A DNA stretch of 64,000 nt from CAYZMH01 sp964479445 (GCA_964479445.1 CAYZMH010000005.1:1-64000); one strand, 5' to 3'. Shown: positions 52,176 to 61,640, counted from the stretch's first letter. Made by a program: numbers and translations. The notes: a model not told the origin generated them from the sequence alone.

Positions 52176-54011
52176 ATGTGTGGAATAGTTGGTTATATCG
52201 GTGCGAAGAATGCGTACCCCATTCTTCTTAAAGGACTTCAAAGATTGGAATATCGCGGATACGACTCGGCGGGGGTCGCGTTGCAGAACGATACGACTCA
52301 AATCTATAAAAAGAAGGGAAAAGTATCGGATCTTGAAGATTATGTAACGGGAAAGAATATTACGGGTTCCATCGGAATCGGTCATACCCGCTGGGCAACC
52401 CATGGCGAACCCAATGACATCAACGCTCATCCTCATCACTCCCAGAACGGACTCTTCACCCTTATTCACAATGGGATTATAGAAAACTACACCTACCTTA
52501 AGAACAGCCTGGAGGAACAGGGAGTGCGTTTTTACAGTGATACCGATACCGAAGTGCTGGTCAATCTAATTGAGTACATTTACCAGGCCCAGAAGGTAAC
52601 TGCAGAGATTGCGGTTCGCCTGGCACTATCCAAGGTGGTGGGGGCGTACGGACTGGTGATTCTTTGCAGAGAAGAGCCGGATAAGATCATTGCTGCCCGC
52701 AACAGCAGTCCGCTTGTAATCGGACTGGGCGATAACGAGTATTTCCTGGCTTCCGATGCTACCCCGATCATCGAATATACCGACCGGGTGATCTACCTGA
52801 ACAACGATGATGTAGCGATCATAAAGCGCGACGAGCTCATTTTAAAAAACCTCAAGAACGACATTTTGGAACCCCATGTTCAGAAACTGGACCTGGGTAT
52901 CTCGGAAATTGAAAAAAACGGGTACGATCATTTCATGCTCAAGGAGATTTTTGAGCAGCCCCGTTCCATTAAGGACACATTCCGCGGGCGGCTGCAACCC
53001 GATCAGAACCAGATCAAGCTGGGTGGGCTGCATGAGGTAACCGATAAATTGCTTGAGGCCAAACGGATCATTATTGTTGCCTGCGGTACTTCCTGGCATG
53101 CCGGACTGGTAGGGGAGTACCTTTTTGAGGACCTGGCAAGGGTGCAGGTGGAGGTGGATTATGCCTCTGAATTCAGGTACCGTAACCCCGTGATCAATCC
53201 GGATGATATCGTTATTGCCATCAGTCAGAGTGGCGAGACCGCCGATACCCTGGCCGCCATTCATCTTGCCAAAGAGGCTGGAGCTACTGTGCTGGGGATA
53301 TGCAACGTGGTGGGTTCGTCTATCTCCAGGGAGACTCACGCAGGAGTTTACACCCATGCAGGTCCGGAGATCGGTGTGGCTTCCACCAAGGCGTTTACCG
53401 CGCAGGTGACCGTGCTATCCATGATGGCCCTGATGATCGGGAGGAAAAAAGAGCTCATCAGCCGGGAACGATTTGCCACATTGCTGAATGAACTGGAGGA
53501 GATTCCGTCAAAAATAGAAACGATCCTGGAACAGAACGATCATTTCCATAAGATCGCTGATATCTACAAGAGTGTATCCAATGCCCTCTACCTGGGAAGG
53601 GGAGTATCCTACCCGGTTGCCCTGGAAGGGGCTCTGAAGTTGAAAGAGATCTCCTACATACATGCGGAGGGATACCCCGCCGCAGAGATGAAGCACGGTC
53701 CGATTGCCCTGATCGATGAGAACATGCCGGTGGTATTTATTGCCACCAAAGACAACTCCTACGAAAAGATCGTCAGCAACATACAGGAGGTGAAAGCAAG
53801 GAACGGGATTGTGATCGCTATTGTAACAGAAGGGGACGATGCCATTGAGAGAATGGCCGATCACGTGATTGAGATCCCCCCCACCGATCCGACCCTGATC
53901 TCGCTGCTCTCGGTAATTCCACTGCAACTTATTGCTTACCATATTGCGGTGATGCGCGGGTGCAACGTGGACCAGCCCCGCAATCTGGCCAAATCAGTGA
54001 CCGTAGAATAG
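52176..54011 (+). CDS. glmS: Glutamine-fructose-6-phosphate aminotransferase
   Basis: A 611-residue enzyme that makes glucosamine-6-phosphate, the first step toward UDP-GlcNAc for peptidoglycan and lipid A. The N-terminus MCGIVGYIGAKNAYPILLKG exposes the catalytic Cys2 of the glutaminase domain; RLEYRGYDSAGVA and the GHTRWATHG loop follow. Two SIS domains bind the sugar phosphate (CGTSWHAGLVGEYLFE, SQSGETADTLAAI). The ATG at 52176 is fixed by the need for Cys2; an open frame further upstream is not used. No glmS riboswitch-like ribozyme was recognised upstream, which fits its downstream operon position. Confidence 0.97.
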   Translation: MCGIVGYIGAKNAYPILLKGLQRLEYRGYDSAGVALQNDTTQIYKKKGKVSDLEDYVTGKNITGSIGIGHTRWATHGEPNDINAHPHHSQNGLFTLIHNGIIENYTYLKNSLEEQGVRFYSDTDTEVLVNLIEYIYQAQKVTAEIAVRLALSKVVGAYGLVILCREEPDKIIAARNSSPLVIGLGDNEYFLASDATPIIEYTDRVIYLNNDDVAIIKRDELILKNLKNDILEPHVQKLDLGISEIEKNGYDHFMLKEIFEQPRSIKDTFRGRLQPDQNQIKLGGLHEVTDKLLEAKRIIIVACGTSWHAGLVGEYLFEDLARVQVEVDYASEFRYRNPVINPDDIVIAISQSGETADTLAAIHLAKEAGATVLGICNVVGSSISRETHAGVYTHAGPEIGVASTKAFTAQVTVLSMMALMIGRKKELISRERFATLLNELEEIPSKIETILEQNDHFHKIADIYKSVSNALYLGRGVSYPVALEGALKLKEISYIHAEGYPAAEMKHGPIALIDENMPVVFIATKDNSYEKIVSNIQEVKARNGIVIAIVTEGDDAIERMADHVIEIPPTDPTLISLLSVIPLQLIAYHIAVMRGCNVDQPRNLAKSVTVE

Positions 54012-54075
54012 GAAGGAATCATTTAAAGATCCCATTCTGTAGAAGCATGAACAGGTGCATTTTTATTAGCATCAG

Positions 54076-55119
54076 TTACTTCCCATACTGTTTTTCATAG
54101 TAAGAGACATAGGCACCGGAGGTGACATGGTCGAGCCAGGTTTCGTGCTCCAGGTACCACTCCACCGTCTTTTCCAACCCCTCTTCAAAGGTGACCGAGG
54201 GCTGCCAGCCCAGTTCCCGTAAGATTTTGGAACTGTCTATCGCATACCGCCTGTCGTGCCCTGCCCGGTCTTTCACAAAGGTGATCAGGGAGGCGCAGCT
54301 TCCGGGATCCCTCTCCAGTTTTTGGTCCATGATGGAACACAGCAGCCGGATCAGTTCAATGTTCCTCCATTCATTATTACCCCCGATGTTGTAGGTTTCA
54401 CCGGGTTTCCCACGATGATAAACCACATCGATGGCAGCAGCATGATCCTCCACGTAGAGCCAGTCCCGGATATTCTCCCCTTTTCCGTAAATGGGAATGC
54501 TTTTCCGGTGTTTGATATTGTTGATGGCCAGGGGTATCAATTTCTCGGGGAACTGGTGAGGTCCGTAATTGTTGGAGCAATTGGAGATTACCACCGGGAG
54601 TCCGTATGTATTGCGATAGGCCCTTACCAGGTGATCGGAGCTGGCCTTGGAGGCTGAGTAGGGACTTCTCGGATCATACGGTGTATCCTCTGTGAAGTAG
54701 CCGGTCTCTCCCAGGCTGCCGTAGACCTCATCGGTGGAGATATGGTAGAAGAGGTGTTCGCCATCGTTCCAGCTGGTCCGGCAGGCATTCAGAAGGTTCA
54801 CTGTCCCCTCGATGTTCGTTTTGATAAATGCCAGCGGATCGCTTATGGACCGGTCAACATGAGATTCCGCGGCCAGGTGGATCACCCCGTCAACGGAATG
54901 TTCTTCAAAAAATTGATCCACGAACGCAGCATCGGTGATGTCGCCCCGGATAAAGCGGTAGTTTTCCGCATCCTCCAGGTCCTTTAAATTCTCCAGGTTA
55001 CCCGCATAGGTGAGGGCATCCAGGTTGATGATCCGGTATTCGGGATGATTTGTCACAAAACGGCGAACCACGTGTGATCCGATAAAACCGGCTCCTCCGG
55101 TAATGACAATGGTTTTCAT
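54076..55119 (-). CDS. rfbB: dTDP-glucose 4,6-dehydratase
   Basis: A 347-residue short-chain dehydrogenase that makes dTDP-4-keto-6-deoxyglucose, the branch point for rhamnose and other deoxysugars. The NAD motif is GGAGFIGSH (residues 8-16), the catalytic YxxxK is in SPYSASKASSDHLV, and the RfbB-specific DEVYGSLGETGYFTEDTPYDPRS is clear. The ATG at 55119 (MKTIVITGGAGFIG) is chosen. The partner genes rfbA, rfbC and rfbD are not in the window. It is the last gene of the nucleotide-sugar run, 11 bases after galE. Confidence 0.94.
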   Translation of the reverse strand: MKTIVITGGAGFIGSHVVRRFVTNHPEYRIINLDALTYAGNLENLKDLEDAENYRFIRGDITDAAFVDQFFEEHSVDGVIHLAAESHVDRSISDPLAFIKTNIEGTVNLLNACRTSWNDGEHLFYHISTDEVYGSLGETGYFTEDTPYDPRSPYSASKASSDHLVRAYRNTYGLPVVISNCSNNYGPHQFPEKLIPLAINNIKHRKSIPIYGKGENIRDWLYVEDHAAAIDVVYHRGKPGETYNIGGNNEWRNIELIRLLCSIMDQKLERDPGSCASLITFVKDRAGHDRRYAIDSSKILRELGWQPSVTFEEGLEKTVEWYLEHETWLDHVTSGAYVSYYEKQYGK

Positions 55120-55130
55120 GGGTACTGTTT

Positions 55131-56153
55131 TTATAATCCGCGGTAATGTTTCTCCCAGTTCCAGGCCGATCGCAGGGAATCCTCCAGGGAGGCCTCTGCT
55201 TTCCATCCCAATACCTTATTGGCCAGCGATGTATCGGCATACACCTGTTCCACGTCTCCCTCCCTGCGTCCGGTAACCTTATAGTTCAGAGACTGACCCG
55301 TTGCTTTCTCAAAGGCATGGATCATCTCGAATACCGATACCCCCCTGCCGGTTCCCAGGTTAAAGACCTCGAAACCCGAATCGTTCTCTCCCCCGATCAT
55401 GCGTTCTATGGCAACCACGTGGGCCCGGGAGAGATCCACCACGTTGATGTAATCGCGAATGGCCGAACCATCCGGTGTATTGTAATCGTCCCCGAACACT
55501 TTCAGCTCTTCCCTCATTCCTGCAGCGGTCTGGGTGATAAACGGAACGAGGTTATTGGGAACCCCCGACGGCAGTTCCCCGATCAGGGCTGAAGGGTGGG
55601 CCCCGATGGGATTGAAATATCGAAGTGAAATGTAACGGATCTCCGGGTGAGGCACCCTGAAATCCTGCATGATCTGCTCGGCAATCTGCTTGGTATTGCC
55701 GTAGGGTGAGTTGGCCTTTTTAACCGGGGCCTTTTCTGTAACCGGCAATTGATCGGGTTCCCCGTATACCGTGCAGGAAGAAGAGAAGACCATGCTTTTC
55801 ACACAGTAAACCTGCATTCCTTCCAGCAGGTTGATCAGGGCATTGAGGTTGTTCCTGTAATACTCCAGGGGCAGATCCACGCTTTCCCCCACCGCTTTGA
55901 GCGCCGCAAAATGGATCACCGCGTCCAGGTTAAGATGTTTCCTGAAGATGCCCAGGGTAGCTTCCCGGTCCCTGAGATCGGTCTTTTCAAATTTGGGCTT
56001 TTTGCCGGTGATGGCAGCAACCTGGTCCAGCACCTCGATCGAGGAGTTGGAGAGGTTGTCAACGATCACCACTTCATGGCCTGCCTGCTGAAGTTCTACA
56101 ACGGTGTGTGACCCGATATAACCCGTTCCGCCTGTAACCAGAATTTTACTCAT
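55131..56153 (-). CDS. galE: UDP-glucose/UDP-GlcNAc 4-epimerase
   Basis: A 340-residue epimerase that interconverts UDP-glucose and UDP-galactose, and possibly the N-acetyl sugars. The NAD motif is GGTGYIGSHTVVEL, and the catalytic YxxxK lies in NSPYGNTKQIAEQIM. A SSSCTVYGEPDQLPVTE region and the late NLGTGRGVSVFEMIHAFE are typical of GalE. It lies nine bases after the nucleotide-sugar dehydrogenase and 11 before rfbB. Confidence 0.95.
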   Translation of the reverse strand: MSKILVTGGTGYIGSHTVVELQQAGHEVVIVDNLSNSSIEVLDQVAAITGKKPKFEKTDLRDREATLGIFRKHLNLDAVIHFAALKAVGESVDLPLEYYRNNLNALINLLEGMQVYCVKSMVFSSSCTVYGEPDQLPVTEKAPVKKANSPYGNTKQIAEQIMQDFRVPHPEIRYISLRYFNPIGAHPSALIGELPSGVPNNLVPFITQTAAGMREELKVFGDDYNTPDGSAIRDYINVVDLSRAHVVAIERMIGGENDSGFEVFNLGTGRGVSVFEMIHAFEKATGQSLNYKVTGRREGDVEQVYADTSLANKVLGWKAEASLEDSLRSAWNWEKHYRGL

Positions 56154-56162
56154 AGACCTGTT

Positions 56163-57452
56163 TTATAAACTCCAATAGTGTAATTCCTGAATCTTGTTTC
56201 TGAATACCCCTTTCAGGTCCACGATCAGTGCATCTCCCGAGGTGATCGACTTGAAATACGATTCATCCAGGGAGACATACTTATCATGGTTGACCGCCAG
56301 GATCACCGCCTGGTAGGGACCTTCGATGGATTCCTTCAGTTCGAATCCATACTCTTCCCTGACCTCAACCGGGGATGCGTAGGGATCCACCACATCCACA
56401 CCGATTCCAAATTCACTCAGCTCGTAGACCAGTTCAGCGACCTTGGAATTCCGTATATCACTCACATTCTCCTTGAAGGTGGCACCCATGACCAGCACCC
56501 GGCTTTCGGTGAGGTTGCCAAACAGGTTGGAGATCTTCACTGCCATCCTCTTGGCTACGTAAGCCGACATGCCGTCATTGATGCTTCGCCCCGAGTTGAT
56601 GATCTGTGCATGATGACCGTACATGGCAGATTTAAAGGTGAGGTAATAGGGATCCACACCGATGCAATGCCCTCCTACCAGTCCGGGAAAGAAATTCAGG
56701 AAGTTCCATTTTGTTCCTGCAGCTTCAAGCACCTCGAAGGTATTGATGTTCATTTTATCGAAGATCATGGAGAGTTCGTTCATAAAGGCGATATTGATAT
56801 CCCGCTGGGTATTCTCAATGATCTTGGCCGCCTCCGCAACCTTGATGGAACTGGCCCGGTGGACTCCCGCCTTGATCACCAGTTCGTAGGTGCGGGCAAT
56901 CTCCTCCGCCGATTCGGCATCGCACCCGGATGTCACCTTGGTGATCTTTGTCAGCGTGTGCTTTTTATCACCGGGATTGATCCGTTCCGGGGAAAACCCC
57001 ACTTTGAAATCACCGATGATATCCAATCCCGAGGTCTTTTCCAGCAAGGGAATACAATCCTCCTCGGTACATCCCGGGTAAACCGTGGATTCATATACCA
57101 CATAATCCCCTTTCCCAAGCACCTTTCCCACCATTTCGGTGGCGCTTAAAAGCGGATGCAGGTCGGGTTTTTTATGCTCATCGATGGGGGTGGGGACGGC
57201 CACCACATAGAATGACGCCCCTGCAATGTCCTCGATCGAAGAGGTGAAGGTGATGTCACACCCCTCGAAAGCTTCCGGAGGAAGCTCCTGGCTGGGATCT
57301 TCTCCCCTTTTCATCTTCTCCACGCGGTCTGATTTGATATCGAACCCGATCACTTTGACTTTTCGTGCAAACTCCAGTGCAATCGGCAAACCGACATATC
57401 CCAGTCCGATCACCGCCATAGTCGCTTTCTTATCAACTAACTCCTGATACAT
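56163..57452 (-). CDS. UDP-sugar 6-dehydrogenase (WbpO/TviB-type)
   Basis: A 429-residue nucleotide-sugar dehydrogenase that oxidises C6 of a UDP-N-acetyl-hexosamine to the uronic acid, using two NAD. The NAD motif is VIGLGYVGLPIALEFAR, and the catalytic Cys is in GGHCIGVDPYYL. The features (FDIKSDRVEKMKRGEDPSQE, TEEDCIPLLEKTSGL) resemble WbpO/TviB rather than the WbpA subgroup. With the downstream-encoded transaminase, oxidoreductase and acetyltransferase, it could supply UDP-GlcNAcA to a diacetamido-uronate pathway. The start at 57452 is used (MYQELVDKKATM). Confidence 0.88.
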   Translation of the reverse strand: MYQELVDKKATMAVIGLGYVGLPIALEFARKVKVIGFDIKSDRVEKMKRGEDPSQELPPEAFEGCDITFTSSIEDIAGASFYVVAVPTPIDEHKKPDLHPLLSATEMVGKVLGKGDYVVYESTVYPGCTEEDCIPLLEKTSGLDIIGDFKVGFSPERINPGDKKHTLTKITKVTSGCDAESAEEIARTYELVIKAGVHRASSIKVAEAAKIIENTQRDINIAFMNELSMIFDKMNINTFEVLEAAGTKWNFLNFFPGLVGGHCIGVDPYYLTFKSAMYGHHAQIINSGRSINDGMSAYVAKRMAVKISNLFGNLTESRVLVMGATFKENVSDIRNSKVAELVYELSEFGIGVDVVDPYASPVEVREEYGFELKESIEGPYQAVILAVNHDKYVSLDESYFKSITSGDALIVDLKGVFRNKIQELHYWSL

Positions 57453-57554
57453 GGGCAATTTTTATTTCGTATATAGCTATTATCTAAAGTTTTTCAAGGG
57501 ATTCACAGGAACATCTTCAACCTTCACAGGGTGCCTGCTATTCTGTTTGATTTG

Positions 57555-58505
57555 TTAAGGAACTTGCCTGGCAAGGGGGTGATAATCCCCTTTGAGTCCG
57601 ACCGGGGTCGAATTTCGTATGGTGTATACCGTTTGTATCGACTTCCGGGCAGCTTCCACTCCAAATCCCTTTCCGGATAGTATTTCCTGGTAGGATATGG
57701 TGTGAAGATCGGTAAAGCCTCCGCTGAATTCAATCTCCTCTCTGTCAACCCTGATCGACCGGTAGGTGCGCTGACCCTTTTCCCTGACCTCCCGGGGCAG
57801 GTCTTGCGAATCAATGCTGAGGAACCAGCGAACCCGCGCCTTTTCCAGTTCGAGTGTTCCTGCCGCTTTGTCCTCATCCAGTACCTGCACCACGTTCTCT
57901 TTTGCATCCCCGAAGATCCAGGTGAGCATGTCGAAGAAGTGCACCCCGATATTGGTGGCGATCCCGCCCGATTTATGTACGTCACCCTTCCATGAAAAGT
58001 GGTACCAGTTTCCCCGGCTGGTGATATAGGTCAGGTCGATATCATGCATGGCGTCATTCGGTTGCTCATCGATCTTTTTCTTCAGCTCCAGGATGGAGGG
58101 GTGGTGACGAAGCTGCAGGATGTTGAACACCCTGTGACCGGTCTCCTTCTCGTAGTCGATGAGGGCGTCAATATTCCATGGATTGAGCACAAGGGGTTTC
58201 TCGCATATGGCATCGGCCCCGTTCCTGAGGGCAAAGCGGATATGCGAATCATGCAGGTAATTGGGGGAGCAGATCGACACATAATCAACCCTTGTTCCTT
58301 CCCGGTTCAGCTTGGCTATGTGCCGGTCGAACCGCTCAAATTCCACGAAAAAATCCATTTCGGGGAAGTAGGAATCAACGAAACCCACACTGTCAAACCG
58401 GTCCAGCGAAGCAACCAGAAGGTTACCGGTATCTTTGATTGCTTTCACGTGACGTACGGCGATATAACCGGCAATCCCTATCAGGGCAAAATTCTTTTTC
58501 TCCAT
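57555..58505 (-). CDS. wbpB: WbpB/WlbA-like UDP-sugar 3-dehydrogenase
   Basis: A 316-residue Gfo/Idh/MocA oxidoreductase. The Rossmann start is NFALIGIAGYIAVRHVKAIKDTGN, characteristic of WbpB/WlbA, and the catalytic EKPLVLN motif follows. These enzymes oxidise C3 of UDP-GlcNAc-uronic acid to a 3-keto sugar, which a transaminase then aminates. It precedes the dehydrogenase gene by 102 bases and follows the acetyltransferase by four, in a run with wbpD and wbpE. Confidence 0.87.
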   Translation of the reverse strand: MEKKNFALIGIAGYIAVRHVKAIKDTGNLLVASLDRFDSVGFVDSYFPEMDFFVEFERFDRHIAKLNREGTRVDYVSICSPNYLHDSHIRFALRNGADAICEKPLVLNPWNIDALIDYEKETGHRVFNILQLRHHPSILELKKKIDEQPNDAMHDIDLTYITSRGNWYHFSWKGDVHKSGGIATNIGVHFFDMLTWIFGDAKENVVQVLDEDKAAGTLELEKARVRWFLSIDSQDLPREVREKGQRTYRSIRVDREEIEFSGGFTDLHTISYQEILSGKGFGVEAARKSIQTVYTIRNSTPVGLKGDYHPLARQVP

Positions 58506-58509
58506 TTGT

Positions 58510-59088
58510 TCAGGTTAACTTTCGTACTTGGTTGTTTTCCAGTTTGTATTGCTCCCCGCTTTCCGGACACGCGGCCAGGCCGCTTTCATTGAAAGTAAGA
58601 CGGTGGCCGTATTCGCTCATCCAGCCGGCGTGCCGTGCGGGATTCCCCACAACCAGTGAATAGGGTTTTACCTCCCTGGTGACTACCGCGCCTGCACCAA
58701 TGAACGCATAGGGACCGATATTGTTCCCGCATACGATCGTGGCGTTGGCCCCGATGGAGGCTCCTTTTCCCACCAGGGTTTGCTCGTATTGTCCGCGCCT
58801 GACCACAGCGCTTCGCGGATTGGTCACATTGGTAAATACCATGGAGGGACCAAGGAAGACATCATCTTCGCAGGTAACACCGGTGTAGATCGAAACATTG
58901 TTCTGTACCTTCACATTGTTTCCCAGGACCACTTCGGGGGATACCACCACGTTTTGCCCCAGGTTGCAGTTCTTTCCAAGGACGGCGTTTTTCATAATGT
59001 GGGTGAAGTGCCATATTTTGGTTCCTGCACCAATGGAACAACCCTCATCAATTACGGCGGTTTCGTGTGCAAAATAGGCTTTTTCCAT
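58510..59088 (-). CDS. wbpD: WbpD/WlbB-like N-acetyltransferase
   Basis: A 192-residue left-handed beta-helix acetyltransferase with hexapeptide repeats (for example IGAGTKIWHFTHIMKNAVLG and VGKGASIGANATIVCGNNIG). The ends (AHETAVIDEGCSIGAGTKIW, VVGNPARHAGWMSEYG) match the WbpD/WlbB family. It acetylates the 3-amino group of UDP-GlcNAc(3NH2)A to yield UDP-GlcNAc(3NAc)A. It lies six bases after wbpE. Confidence 0.88.
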   Translation of the reverse strand: MEKAYFAHETAVIDEGCSIGAGTKIWHFTHIMKNAVLGKNCNLGQNVVVSPEVVLGNNVKVQNNVSIYTGVTCEDDVFLGPSMVFTNVTNPRSAVVRRGQYEQTLVGKGASIGANATIVCGNNIGPYAFIGAGAVVTREVKPYSLVVGNPARHAGWMSEYGHRLTFNESGLAACPESGEQYKLENNQVRKLT

Positions 59089-59094
59089 AACCGG

Positions 59095-60222
59095 TCATTT
59101 AAAAAATCCTTTAACAGCATCCGTAACAGCCTCCAGCTGATCCTGTTCCATCTCGGTATGCACGGGCAGACTGAGCACCCGTTCACACATGGCCTCGGTC
59201 ACCGGAAAATCTCCTTCCCGGTACCCCAGATCGGCATACGCCTTTTGCACGTGCAACGGCACAGGGTAATAGATCATCGCGGGAATATTGTGTTCCTGCA
59301 GGTGGGATTTCAAGGCGTCCCGCTTCCCATGAGCCACCTGGAGGGTATATTGATGATATATATGGGTGGAGAAGGGGCTTTTAGCCGGAACGGAAAGTTC
59401 AGGCAGATCCCCCAGTGCCCGGTCATAGAAGGCGGCTACCTTCTGCCGGGCTTCATTATAGGCATCGAGATACTGCAGCTTGACCCGAAGGATGGCCGCC
59501 TGGAGTGTGTCCAGCCTCGAGTTGACCCCCACATAGTCGTAATGGTACCGCTTTTTCATACCATGGTTTACCAGGGCCCCGATTTTTTCTGCCAGCTTCT
59601 CGTCCGAAGTGAACAGTGCGCCACCGTCCCCGTAAGCCCCCAGGTTTTTACTGGGGAAGAAAGAGGTGCATCCGATTTCACCCAGCGTCCCGGCTTTCTG
59701 TACCTGTCCGTTTTCAAACCGGTAACCGGTACCCAGGGCCTGGGCTGCATCTTCGATTACATAGAGCTGGTTTTCGCGGGCCAGGGAGCGTATCGGTTCC
59801 ATGTGGGCAGACTGTCCAAAGAGGTGGATTGGCACAATGGCACGGGTTTTTGGAGTGATGGCTTTCTCAATAAGGCCGGGATTCATGTTGAAGGTATGCG
59901 GATCAATGTCCACCAGGACCGGCTTCAATCCCAGGAGCCTGATCACTTCAATGGTAGCGATGAAGGTAAAGGGGGTGGTGATCACCTCATCGCCGGGTTC
60001 CAGGTCCAGCGCCATCATGGCCACCTGCAGGGCATCGGTGCCATTACCGCAGGCAATGCAGTACGGAACATCCATGTAATCAGCTAACTCCTCCTGGAAT
60101 GCTTTTACCTCGGGGCCTTTGATGAAAGCTGTTGACTCCAGGACCCGTCCGATCGCTTCATTGATCTCTTCCCGGATCTTCAGGTACTGGGTATGCAGGT
60201 CCACCATGCGTATTTCTCTCAT
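59095..60222 (-). CDS. wbpE: WbpE-like sugar aminotransferase (DegT/DnrJ/EryC1 family)
   Basis: A 375-residue PLP-dependent transaminase. The pocket motifs are GNGTDALQVAMMAL, DAAQALGTGYRFENGQ, and the catalytic lysine in SFFPSKNLGAYGDGG. The family aminates a 3-keto sugar nucleotide, here probably the WbpB product. The gene is first in the nucleotide-sugar operon; a near-consensus minus-strand promoter element (TATCTTCG) lies at 60247-60254. An alternative start at 60207 (MVDLHTQYLKIREEI) is also plausible. Confidence 0.9.
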   Translation of the reverse strand: MREIRMVDLHTQYLKIREEINEAIGRVLESTAFIKGPEVKAFQEELADYMDVPYCIACGNGTDALQVAMMALDLEPGDEVITTPFTFIATIEVIRLLGLKPVLVDIDPHTFNMNPGLIEKAITPKTRAIVPIHLFGQSAHMEPIRSLARENQLYVIEDAAQALGTGYRFENGQVQKAGTLGEIGCTSFFPSKNLGAYGDGGALFTSDEKLAEKIGALVNHGMKKRYHYDYVGVNSRLDTLQAAILRVKLQYLDAYNEARQKVAAFYDRALGDLPELSVPAKSPFSTHIYHQYTLQVAHGKRDALKSHLQEHNIPAMIYYPVPLHVQKAYADLGYREGDFPVTEAMCERVLSLPVHTEMEQDQLEAVTDAVKGFFK

Positions 60223-60357
60223 GACCTGTGCGCTTTAAATGAAGTACGAAGATAATAATAAAATATGGTCGATTTATGGAATCATGATCACTTTATTGCG
60301 TTGATAACTCTGTTCAGAAATCATACCCGGGTTGGATATTCGTCCGTCTATTTATAT

Positions 60358-60365
60358 TACTTTTG
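60358..60365 (+). promoter_or_regulatory. -7 element for the HU-SPOR gene
   Basis: TACTTTTG fits TAnnTTTG, with a TTG at 60332-60334, 23 bases upstream. It ends 56 bases before the ATG at 60422. Confidence 0.5.
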
Positions 60366-60421
60366 TTATAACAGGGAATGACGATTGCCGGGGGAATGTT
60401 CCTTTAAACCTACATTGAGAT

Positions 60422-61573
60422 ATGGCAACCATTGGCACCTATGTTAAGCAACTCCTTTTAAAGAGAGAGCGTGTTATTCTGCCAGGATTCGGGAACCTGG
60501 AGATCGGGGAAGGAACCTCGCGGAAGGAAGAAGGGAGGCTGGATCCGCCCGGGCCCGTGGTCAGGTTTGACGCTGCCTATTCACGGGACGACGGGAAACT
60601 GGCTGAAGCGTATGCCGCCGGAGAGGGGATAGACCGGGAAGAGGCGCAGCAGCAGGTGCTCGAACTGGTCGATGCAATCAGGTTTGCGCTGGATCGCGGA
60701 CTGGAATATACTCTTGAGCCGGTAGGAGTATTCAGGAGGAACGAAGACCACAAAATCTTTTTTACAAAAAATCCCGAATGGGTGATCGATCCAGATCTTT
60801 TCGGACTGGAATCCCTGGATCTTCTTGAACTGGAAGAGGAGAAGGATGAGGCCGGGACCGGGGCCGGTCTGCAGGATAAAGCATCGCCCGGGACCCCTGA
60901 AGAGGAGCAGGAAGCTCCACCGGGAGAAGCTCGCCAACCGATATCTGAAAAACATACCCCGTCAAAGCAAAAAGAGACACCTATGACCCCATCCAGACCT
61001 GCCGCAAAAAAGAGCCGTGCCCCGGTAAACAAATGGAAGATCATCTGGATCGTGACCGGATCACTGATTGCCGTACTGGTTCTTTTTCTGCTGATCCCGG
61101 TGAACAACCAGGGTGGGTTCGGACTGGAGTTCGGGAAGGATGGGATTCTGATCAGAGACGGGCAGAACCGGGATGATTCCCCCGGTGAAGAAACGGGAGA
61201 AACATCAGCTCCCGGAGCGACAGGATTAAACGGGACCGGAACAGATGAGCCCGGAATGGAGGGGAACGGAAGCGGGGAATCTGCTGCGCAGGGTGTCTCC
61301 GCCCCCGGGGAGGAAGGGGAACAAGATGCGGATAAGCCGGTTACCGCTCCCCGCTATTATATTATTGCAGGCAGCTTCGGTGACCTGGACAATGCCACCA
61401 GTCTGATGGACGATTTGAAATCCCAGGGATTTCCCGCAGAGTTGATCCGAACCGAGAACCGTATGTACCGGGTGGCTGTTAAATCATACCGCTCCAAAAA
61501 ACAGGCGATCGATGACCTGGCCTATGTGAAAAAATATACCGGAATGGAGGGTTGCTGGGTACTCTCGCGCTAG
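60422..61573 (+). CDS. HU-CCDC81-type domain protein with a SPOR domain
   Basis: A 383-residue membrane protein. Residues 1-130 match the bacterial HU-CCDC81 type (TYVKQLLLKRERVILPGFGN and the beta-saddle-like VGVFRRNEDHKIFFTKNP), a fold related to DNA-binding HU proteins. An acidic, proline-rich linker follows, then one membrane helix (about 206-227, IIWIVTGSLIAVLVLFLLIP), another low-complexity linker, and a C-terminal SPOR domain (about 308-383, RYYIIAGSFGDLDNATSLMD). SPOR domains bind denuded peptidoglycan at division sites. The protein could connect the nucleoid or cytoplasm with the septal wall, but this is inference. Confidence 0.85.
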   Translation: MATIGTYVKQLLLKRERVILPGFGNLEIGEGTSRKEEGRLDPPGPVVRFDAAYSRDDGKLAEAYAAGEGIDREEAQQQVLELVDAIRFALDRGLEYTLEPVGVFRRNEDHKIFFTKNPEWVIDPDLFGLESLDLLELEEEKDEAGTGAGLQDKASPGTPEEEQEAPPGEARQPISEKHTPSKQKETPMTPSRPAAKKSRAPVNKWKIIWIVTGSLIAVLVLFLLIPVNNQGGFGLEFGKDGILIRDGQNRDDSPGEETGETSAPGATGLNGTGTDEPGMEGNGSGESAAQGVSAPGEEGEQDADKPVTAPRYYIIAGSFGDLDNATSLMDDLKSQGFPAELIRTENRMYRVAVKSYRSKKQAIDDLAYVKKYTGMEGCWVLSR

Positions 61574-61610
61574 TTATTTTGTATATCCTGATTGTACATT
61601 TCCTTTTGAA

Positions 61611-61635
61611 GGGCTATAAAATGGCGTTTATAGCC
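61611..61635. terminator. Bidirectional stem-loop between convergent genes
   Basis: GGCTATAAA and TTTATAGCC form a perfect nine-base stem with a six-base loop, between the HU-SPOR and metG stop codons. It is not followed by a T-run on either strand, so its role as a terminator is only likely. Confidence 0.4.
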
Positions 61636-61640
61636 ATACG

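Noticed and set aside
58780..60087. 435-codon frame opposite wbpD and wbpE
   Set aside because: Antisense shadow across two genes with conserved motifs on the other strand.
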